Assembly (NCBI GenBank): GCA_963210315.1
Contig: OY723315.1
Coordinates: 1,773,794-1,837,793, forward strand
Direction of reading: 5' to 3'
DNA length: 64,000 nucleotides
Source: Rhynchopus euleeides
Taxonomy: Eukaryota; Euglenozoa; Diplonemea; Diplonemida; Diplonemidae
This document shows positions 22,123 through 31,000 of this stretch, one piece after another. Position 1 is the stretch's first letter; each line of letters begins with the position of its first letter. The notes under the pieces were generated by a model, which worked only from the letters and a program-made list of their open reading frames with translations, did no database searches and was not told where the DNA came from. A program made the position numbers and the translations under genes.

Positions 22123-25100
22123 ATGGGGTTCAAGACCTTGTGGAGCGGGGAGGGGTTCCCGAGCAAGCCTGCAGATGTCGTGGACATCCTCATGGCCGTG
22201 CGCGAGGAGAAGCAAGCAGACCAGCACCTCAAAGGGGCCGACGACCAGAAGCTGTTCCTCCGGTTTGTGTTCACCCTCCGGCAGGAGATCGTGAAGAACA
22301 CCACCTTTGCGGAGCAGTTCCTGGCGGAGGAGGGGCTGGATGTGGTCTGCTCCTGCCTCCACTCCGTCAAGGGCGGCCAGCAGGCGGAGCTTCTGCGTCT
22401 GATGCACGCTCTCCTGATGTTTGAGAACGCTATAGACTCATTCACAGAGGGCATGTCCATGGTGGACAGGGTGTGGAACCTGCTGAAGAAGGAGAGCAAC
22501 GTGGCGAAGCAGGTGCTCGAGATTCTGATTGTGACTGTGGGGACCACAGACGAAGGCCCGGTATGCCGGGATGAAGTTTTCTCAGGGCGCGGGAGGGGGT
22601 GTGTGTGGTGCACACAACGCAGGGCTTTTGTGTTCCAAAAGTTCCAAAATTCAATTTCCACGGCAGGTCTTGGGTTTGGGAGTGCAGCGAATGTCGCCTC
22701 ACACATGATCCGCCACCTGCCACCTGCCACCATCCGCCCTTTGTCTACAGTCGTTGGTCCACCAGGCAGCGATGAAGGTCATCAAAGGCGACAAGCCCTA
22801 CGCGCCCCTGGCACGCCTCCTCTGGGAGCAGGACCTGCTGGTGATCGCCAATGTGCTGACGTTCGTGAATATTCTGATGACGAAGACGAAGGGCAAGGAA
22901 CCGTCAACGCCGGAACTGGTTGCACTGTTCAAACAGTGTGGGTTCCTGCGTGCGCTCCAGCCTCTCAACGAGATCGAAGATGAAGACATCAAGAAGCAGC
23001 TGACGGTGTTCCAGCAGCTGACCGGTCACGTTGTCCCTCTGGGTTGGTACGCAGCACAGCAGTACGAGCTGCGGGGAGCTGAGCTGCGGAAGCGCCTCGA
23101 ACAGGCCAACCAGGCCCTGCAGGGGTACCAGGCGCAGTCAGGGAAGATCGCCCTCGTGCAGGGTGAGCTCCGCCGCACGGACGAAGCTGTGCAGGAACTC
23201 GCGTATGCTCTTCCTTGCGCACCGGGTTTGTATCATCCATGACTCGGGCACTGCCTGGTCTGGCCAAGGAACATTCCCACACAGACAGGTTTATCCAGTG
23301 GCGTTTTGTCTCTTTATGGCCTGGCCTTCCGCCACCACCCCACCCCACACAGGAAAATGATGAAGGACGCCGAGAAGGGCCCTTGCACCATCGAGCTCTC
23401 CGAGTGGGACAGCACCATGCAGAACTACTCCCACAAGGTTTTCAAAGACATCTCCACAGCGGTGGACTTCAAGGGGCAGATGCTCACCGCCGTGAAGGAG
23501 GCGGTTGGGCGTGGCGTGCGGTGGAACGCACTGCACAAATCCAAGGCCGATACCGACGACATCTTCGGGGATGACACCGACAGCAGCACGGTATGCTACA
23601 CTGTCTTGAGGCTTTGACCCCACACACCCACACCCCACAACCCACAACCCAACCCACTTGCAGGAGACTGAAGAGGGCCCGGACGATGGAGACACATCGG
23701 ATACTGAAACAATTTCAACGGAGACGACGGTCGTCACGACGGATACCGACAGCGAACCCCCTCTCGATGACGACGACCCTGCTGACCTCGAAGGCCCTGC
23801 GCCTCCGGAGCATGCATTCGACCCTGTCACCCAGTCATACAGCGGGCCCGCGACAACACAGGGCTTGGGGCAGAGGGGCGAGTACTCGGGAGAGGGGGGC
23901 ACAGGAAGCGGAGGCAACCAGACCTACGGCTTCGAAGGCCCGGTTGGGACGGGCGGCCCCTCTGAAGGAGGCCCCGCTGGGTCCGGTGGCCCTGCAGGTG
24001 GCGCTGGTGGCACTGGTGGCAACGCGGCTGCGACAGGGGCACAGCCAGGAGCCCCAGGGCCAACCGCGGTGAAGTGCCCGCCGCCCCCTCCTCCGGCTGC
24101 GGGAGGCAAGGGCGGTAAGGGCGGGAAGGGTGGGAAGGGTGGGAAGGACGGCAAGGGCGCAGGGCCAATTCGTGGGCCAAAGGAGTTGAAGTTGACGTTC
24201 TACAAGGTATGTTGTTGGAGAGTGAAGAGGCGGGGCGCAATGGCGACTTGCACCCATCCGTCTGCAGGGCATTAACCCGACGAAGAAGATGCGTGTGATG
24301 CATTGGGAGAAGTACGCCTTGTATGAGGGGCTTCACTCGATGTGGCACACAGTGCATCCCGACCTCGGCGGTGACCTCGACTGCACGTATGTTGTGTTGT
24401 CTTTCGCACTGCAAATGTTGGTTTCCACTTCGTTCCTCGCAGGTTCGACATGGAGGAGTTCGAGAACATGTTCTCCCAGAAGGAGAAGGCCCATAAGGAG
24501 AAGGGGGTCGCGAAGGTGGTGATCACGCTCATCGACGCGAAGAAGTTCCAGAACCTATCCATCATGCTCCACAAGGTATGCACAGGCACAGGGTAGCCCA
24601 GCTTCGGACATACCCGCCAATGCAGATGCCCACGATCCCCGAGATCCAGCGGGCAGTGCAGCAGCTGGACTCGTCGGCACTGGGTCGTGACCAGTTGGAG
24701 GCACTGCTGGGCCAGATGCCCGGCGAAGAGGACGTGAAGGAGTTCAAGGCAAATGCGGAGAAGAAGCCCGAGGATGAGTACGAGGCGCCGGAGCAGTTCT
24801 TCTCGATGGTCATCAACAGCATCGCCTTCGAGAGGCGCTGCAAGTCGTGGATGCTCACCTTCGAGTGGGAGGAGCTGGTGGAGAACGCATACAGGCCGAT
24901 CGACAAGGTGCAGGCGGCGTGTGACAGCATCCTGGCCTCCCCCTCCCTCCCGTATGTGATGGGCATCATCCTCGGCTTCGGCAACTTTATGAACGAGGGG
25001 AACGCAGCACGAGGGAACGCGCCGGGTTTCGCCGTTGTGACCCTTTCCAAGTTGGACATGACGAAGGACGTGACCGGGAAGATGAACCTCCTCCAGTACG

Positions 25101-25733
25101 TCGTGCACGTTGTGGACGACCTGAATAAGGAAGCGCTGAAGCTCCCCGACGAGCTGAAGCCGTGCTTGGAAGGGGCGCAGGGCATCAAGGTATGAGTGCG
25201 GCACCGCGGATACGTTGACACCACACCCACCCAGATGAGCGACCTTGAGGAAGGGATCAAGAACACGTCGAGCAACTTGAAGGTCTTCAAGCGCAACGTG
25301 AAGACGGTGAAGGACGAGGTATGCGCGCCTGACCCTCACTCACCACGACCCACAACTTCCTCCCACACAGCTTGCTGCAGCCGGCATCAGCGAAGAGGAG
25401 GATCCGTTTGTTCGCCGAATGACCGAATTCTATGAGAAGGCGGAAAAAGACGCAGCAGAGGTTGAGAAAAGGTTCAAGAATGCAACGGAGTCGTTCGTGG
25501 CCGTGCTGCAGTATTGGAGCGCCAAGGTGCCTCCGAACAAAATCCCCGACCCCGATGAGTTCTTCGCGCACCTGTGCCCTTTCCTGACGAAGTTCCAAGC
25601 CGAGGCTGCGTCGATTCTCAAAGAGATGAAGCGCCGCGAGAAGGAGGGGATGAAACTCAAGGCGAAGGGGTCCAACGGAGGGGACCTGTCGTCGATCGCA
25701 GACAGCCTGAAGCAGGAGCTGGTCCAAAGCTAG
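22123..25733 (+). CDS. Formin (FH2-domain actin nucleator)
   Basis: Nine exons give 977 residues: 22123-22560, 22751-23202, 23353-23590, 23664-24206, 24268-24386, 24443-24575, 24626-25189, 25235-25318 and 25371-25733. All donors are GTATG and all acceptors CAG; every junction keeps frame. The N-terminal 270 residues are armadillo-like helices resembling the GBD/FH3 region, followed by a coiled coil (ELRKRLEQANQALQGY). Exon 4 is acidic, then Gly-rich. It has one short polyproline run (six Pro near 24080) followed by GGKGGKGG repeats in place of a usual FH1. FH2 begins near KMRVMHWEKY with the lasso Trp and includes GNFMNEGN and the conserved KLDMTKD block. The C-terminus is a charged coiled coil without a clear DAD. 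The protein would nucleate and processively elongate unbranched actin filaments. Confidence 0.93.
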
Positions 25734-26114
25734 ATGCATCTCTTTCTGTACTGATTAGCAAGCCTTGGTTGGCTGGCATGCTTTCCTACGCTATCCTCCT
25801 ACCCCTCTTCGACACTCTTGCTCGAGATGAGACGTTTGTGAAATACTCGACGAGTCGATGCGGCCCCCCCCTTCCCCCGAACCTTTTGTCGAGTGGATCA
25901 CCGTGAGTGAGCCCTGAGTGCCACCCCTCATTGCCCCCGTTTCGCTTAGAGCTGGGTGTGGCGCTTCCATTTCCTTTCCCCCCCCCGCCTCCCCACCCAT
26001 CGTCTGAGAAGGCAGCCAACGAAACCCGGCTTGTGTGATTCCACCCCGGTATTGAATTTTTTTCCTGCATGCAGTTTTTCACACACAACCACCTGATTTG
26101 GCCCAAAACGGGTT

Positions 26115-26176
26115 CCGCCGAACGCCGCCACACCACCGCCCAACTCCGCCCAACGCCGCCCAACTCCGCCAAACTC
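26115..26176. repeat. Short tandem array of CCGCCCAACTC-like units, copy 1
   Basis: Consecutive variants of CCGCCCAACTC, CCGCCCAACGC and CCGCCAAACTC are present. A second array of the same kind lies at 27346-27436 on the same strand. Both are followed by a GGGYAAAAT box. Confidence 0.75.
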
Positions 26177-26255
26177 GGGTCAAAATTAGCTCCAAAGTGG
26201 CGGACACTACCTGTTTTGCCTTTGCAGACGGGGGGGGGAGGTGTTGTACTGAGGG

Positions 26256-26296
26256 ATTTTCGCTCAGAAATGCTGAAAAATGAGCCGCCTCACAAT
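26256..26296 (+). repeat. Dispersed repeat, copy inverted relative to 27644-27692
   Basis: It shares blocks TTCGCTCAGAAATGC and TGAGCCGCCTCACAA with the reverse complement of 27644-27692. The spacing between blocks differs, so the two are diverged copies of an inverted pair. Confidence 0.65.
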
Positions 26297-26465
26297 ATTG
26301 GTGACCCTCCACCATCTTCCCAGCACAACTGGAGAGCCACCCACTCTGCTGCAGTTTGCCGAAGCTAGTACCTGGCGCAGTAACCCAGCGCGTTCACTCC
26401 ATCGACCTGTACAAGAAGCAGCCCAGCCAGTGGCACAAGCCCAGGCCGAAGGGGGATGACGTTCT

Positions 26466-26622
26466 CTCGGGGTACCCGAGGGAACAGAGAGGTAACAGAG
26501 CGGGATATCCGTGGGATGTCCCTCTCTGTTACTCTCGTGTCTTCTGCAGGGTTCCACCTTGGTGTAGGATATCCAACGTGAGAAGCAACATCCCGTGGAG
26601 GTTATCCCATAGGATATCCTAC
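26466..26622. repeat. Cluster of three inverted repeats (hairpins)
   Basis: Three stems follow each other. CTCGGG/CCCGAG is at 26466-26480. GTAACAGAG/CTCTGTTAC at 26492-26532 has an inner GGGATATCC/GGATGTCCC stem around a 3-nt loop. GTAGGATATCC/GGATATCCTAC is at 26564-26622. The block could be a MITE-like remnant or a structured RNA; nothing coding supports it. Confidence 0.7.
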
Positions 26623-27144
26623 CCAAGTTCTGGGAATCGAACCACCACCTACGGTTTTCACGCCCGAATACACAGGCTCCATAACAGCACATGGCGGACA
26701 ACCCAGAATCGAGCGCGGTGGCTCCAGCACATCTCCCGACGGCGTTCCCCCGAGGGGAGCCTCGCCCGGGTGTACTTTGCACAGAGGAGGGGCGACCCGT
26801 CTGGGATGTCGACTGCCGCAGTCACGGTGTCGACACGCAGCACCTGAGCGGGTTTTGAACCCGGGACCGTCAATTATCAGGCAGGACCTCAGGCCTTGGG
26901 GGGGGGCGCCGACCCGGGCTTCCCCTCCCGGTGCCCTCGCCTCGAAGGGAGGACGTTTGGTGTGTCGGCATGAGGTGGTGCAGAGGCCTCCCTCTGGAGT
27001 GCACCACGCAGCGACGTGGCTCCTGATGGACACGTGGTTGAGCAGCACTGGGGGTGAGGGGTGAGGTGATGCCCGGTGCTGACGGCAGGCAGTGCCTACT
27101 CAGGACATGCTGAAGGACATGTGAAGTCAGGTTGAAGGGGTGCG

Positions 27145-27253
27145 ATGTTTATGCAGGCTTACATCGCCATGCTCGCTGACAATGTGTGCTGGTGGGTGTA
27201 TGTTTATGCAGGCTTACATCGTCATCCTCGCTGACAATGTGTGCTGGTGGGTG
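27145..27253. repeat. Tandem duplication, 2 copies of 55 bp
   Basis: Copy 1 is 27145-27199 and copy 2 is 27200-27253. Both read ATGTTTATGCAGGCTTACAT at their start and GACAATGTGTGCTGGTGGG near their end. They differ at only a few positions, so the duplication is fairly recent. Confidence 0.85.
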
Positions 27254-27345
27254 ACTCAAGGGGTCGGTAGCTCCTTCCGCACCAGGTTTCCTTGGACCAG
27301 AAAGCTATCCCCCCATAGGGATATTCCAATTTAAAGGGTCTCCCA

Positions 27346-27436
27346 CCGCCCAACTCCGTACAACTCCGCCCAACTCCACCAAACTCCGCCCAACTCCGCC
27401 CAACACCGCCAAACTCCGCCCAACTCCGCCAAACTC
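27346..27436. repeat. Short tandem array of CCGCCCAACTC-like units, copy 2
   Basis: About eight variants of CCGCCCAACTC or CCGCCAAACTC run in a row. The array matches the one at 26115-26176. Confidence 0.75.
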
Positions 27437-27643
27437 AGGGCAAAATCAGGTGGCACAACAAGAAGAAAGCTTGTCACAGTGAAAAATATAGTTGGCAGCG
27501 CTTTGGGTGACAAACACAATCTACCTGCCTTGTTGCGATGACTGTGCGCACATTCACACCAACCTTCATCAGGCAAAACACGTGGCAGGCCTTCGCTCTG
27601 TGCCACTGTGTCTCAAACTGTGTCACTTTGCAGCCAGTGTTGT

Positions 27644-27692
27644 GAGGCGGCTCACCATTCATCACTTCTCTGCATTTCTGAGCGAAGGCCCC
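27644..27692 (-). repeat. Dispersed repeat, partner of 26256-26296
   Basis: Contains GTTGTGAGGCGGCTCA and TTCTGAGCGAAGGCCCC (27676-27692). The second box also occurs at 7829-7845, in the 3' flank of another gene, so it is a dispersed element and not only a local inversion. Confidence 0.65.
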
Positions 27693-28066
27693 TCGTGAGG
27701 TTTGTTCACCCGGGTTTGGCGCACAAACAAAACCACTAACATGGCAGCCAAAACGGAGACTAGGTTTGACTTGATGCCGGGAAGGTGGACTGGACGCAGC
27801 TCCACCCGGGTTTGGCGCACAAACAACGCCTTATCTTTTTTCACAGGTTCCACCACAGCACACATCACACAGGCGCTGCCCTTTTGGCCGAGGACCGGGA
27901 GGCGGGGGTGCAGGAAGCGGACCTCCTGCCTGCGAGTGTCGCTAGGGTTGGGTGGGTGTGGGTGTCTGGGCTTCCTGCCACACTCTGATTGTTCCAAAAG
28001 CTCAGGGGGGGTGCGGGTGGGCGGGGTAAGGTGTGTTGAACGTCCTCCAGGGCGGTAGTGTCGCAC

Positions 28067-31000
28067 ATGGCTGTCCAAACAGAGCCGCGGGTTGCGGATA
28101 GGGCACTGCTGAAGGTTCTCCTTATCGCGGGTGCCTTCCTCGTGCAGCCTGAGCCGGCATCTGCTCAGGAGTATGGAACCGGGTTCATGGCTTTCCTCAA
28201 CAAAGCAGGGATCAACGAGGCCGACCTTGAGTTTGGATACGAGTCGCATTACGGGGGTGATGCAGACCTGACGGACGCCCGCAAGATGGGGGAGCGGCAG
28301 GGGTGTGCCATCGACCACCAGACACAGATTCTGTTCTATGCGACGCCGGATGTGGGCTCGTCGGAGTGGCGGATCTGGTCATTCACCTTCCTCGACGACC
28401 CGAACCTGCCCCAGATGCCAGAGCAGATTGCGAAGATCAGCGTCGGGACAACCACGATTCGTGGGATCGCAGTCGATCAGGACAAGAAGGATCTCTACAT
28501 TTCGTATGGGAGTCAGGGGACGACAACCGGGATAAGCGTGTTGAAGATGGAGAATTATAAGAACACGGGGCAGACGCTGACGCGCAAGTCTGAGTTTACG
28601 ACGGGTGTCCAGGCAGCGGGTGGCGAAGGCGGGTCGATTGTCATCGTCGATAGGAAGATCTACCTGCTGTACGCTCACGACAGGACATCGGATAAGAGCA
28701 TCGGGGTGAACGATCTCGACAGCCCTTCGCCGGGCTGGTCGAAGCTGTCGGATTTCGAGGGTGTCATCACAGGCGGCTTCCTCGGGGACATGGTGTACAG
28801 CAAGGCGGATGCGAAGCTGTATGTTTCCTCCAGCGACGGCAGCTTCCCAGGCGTGCTGCACGTCGTCGACCCTGCTGGCGGTGCGCCTCAGGCCTTCCCA
28901 GGCGTGGTCGAAGACTTCCTGTCTGTGCAGGGGAACCGCCCGATGATTTCGGCTGTGGGGGACGTGCCTGGGGTGCTGGCCACCACGAAGGCCGGGACGA
29001 CCATGTCCCAGTCGTACCTGTTGACCTTGGCGGACACATCGGATCGACACATGCTGGCGGCAGCAGGCCCGTCAACAGGCCCATTCGGCCCCATCTGCTG
29101 GTCAGGCGCCATCACGCCGAAGACAGAGGCACCCCCGACACCCGAACCCGCCCTCAGCACGGTGCCAGACACCCCTGTGCCTGGGACGCCTGCACCGGAC
29201 ACGCCTGCTCCTCCTCCAGGGGCGACGTCCACGCCCGAGACACCTGCACCGTCTGTCCCAGTGACGCCTGGACCTCCGGATACGACCATATCGCCTGGGG
29301 CGACAAAGGTGCCCGACACGCCCTCACCTCCCGTGGTGGGGGGAGTGACTCCTCCTCCCACCGACGAGTGTAGTATTTACGGGCACATCTGCACGGATGC
29401 TGGGCAGACATGCGTGGACCCCGAGCCAGGGCTAGTGGGACACTGGAAGTGTATGTGCCCCCCTCCGAACGAGAGGGTGGGGCGCACAGAGGGCCCCGCG
29501 TCATGCGCCATCCCGATCACACCGCGCCCGGTCGCTCCGACACCCCAGCCCGCCGATCGCACATCAGCACCACCTACATACGCACCTGACGTTGATGAGT
29601 GTATTATTTATGGGCACATCTGCACGGATGCTGGGCAGACATGCGAGGACACCGAGCCAGGGCTGGTGGGATACTGGAAGTGCGTGTGCCCCCCTCCGAA
29701 CGAGAAGATGGGGCGCACAGGGGGCCCCGCGACGTGCCCCACATCAGCACCACCCACATACGCACCTGACGTTGATGAGTGTATTATTTACGGGCACATC
29801 TGCACGGATGCTGGGCAGACATGCGTGGACCCCGAGCCAGGGCTAGTGGGGCACTGGAAGTGTATGTGCCCCCCTCCGAACGAGAGGGTGGGGCGCACAG
29901 AGGGCCCCGCGACGTGCCCCACATACGCACCTGACGTTGATGAGTGTATTTTTTACGGGCACATCTGCACGGATGCTGGGCAGACATGCGTGGACCCCGA
30001 GCCGGGGCTAGTGGGACACTGGAAGTGTATGTGCCCCCCTCCGAAAGAGAGGGTGGGGCGCACAGAGGGCCCCGCGTCATGCACCATCCCGATCACACCG
30101 CGCCCGGTCGCTCCGACACCCCAGCCCGCCGATCGCACATCAGCACCACCCACAGACGCACCTGACGTTGATGAGTGTATTATTTATGGGCACATCTGCA
30201 CGGATGCTGGGCAGACATGCGAGGACACCGAGCCAGGGCTGGTGGGATACTGGAAGTGCGTGTGCCCCCCTCCGAACGAGAAGATGGGGCGCACAGAGGG
30301 CCCCGCGACGTGCCCCACATCAGCACCACCCACATACGCACCTGACGTTGATGAGTGTATTATTTACGGGCACATCTGCACGGATGCTGGGCAGACATGC
30401 GTGGACCCCGAGCCAGGGCTAGTGGGACACTGGAAGTGTATGTGCCCCCCTCCGAACGAGAGGGTGGGGCGCACAGAGGGCCCCGCGACGTGCCCCACAT
30501 CAGCACCACCCACAGACGCACCTGACGTTGACGAGTGTATTTTTTACGGGCACATCTGCACGAATGTTGGGCAGACATGCGTGGACCCCGAGCCAGGGCT
30601 AGTGGGTCACTGGAAGTGCGTGTGCCCCCCTCCGAACGAGAGGGTGGGGCGCACAGGGGGCCCCGCGTCATGCGCCACCCCGATCACACCGCGCCCGGTC
30701 GCTCCGACACCCCATCCTGCCGATCGCACATCAGCACCACCTACAGACGCACCTGATGTTGACGAGTGTATTTTTTACGGGCACATCTGCACGAATGTTG
30801 GGCAGACATGCGTGGACCCCGAGCCGGGGCTAGTGGGTCACTGGAAGTGCGTGTGCCCCCCTCCGAACGAGAGGGTGGGGCGCACAGGGGGCCCCGCGTC
30901 ATGCGCCATCCCGATCACACCGCGCCCGGTCGCTCCGACACCCCAGCCTGCCGATCGCACATCAGCACCACCCACAGACGCACCTGACGTTGATGAGTGT

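Larger units (their letters stand above)
25734..28066. other. Repeat-rich intergenic spacer, 2.3 kb
   Basis: No gene is supported. It contains two arrays of CCGCCCAACTC-like units, a cluster of inverted repeats, a 55-bp tandem duplication, an inverted pair of a dispersed repeat, and two copies of CACCCGGGTTTGGCGCACAA (about 27708 and 27806). Frames near 26356-26847 and 26602-27048 lack domains. Confidence 0.55.

Noticed and set aside
26600-26870. tRNA genes on the minus strand
   Set aside because: B-box-like motifs are present, but the T-stem pairs poorly and no acceptor or anticodon stem can be formed at the right distances.
26602-27048. 148-codon minus-strand frame
   Set aside because: It spans inverted repeats and B-box-like sequence, and has no domain or splice context.
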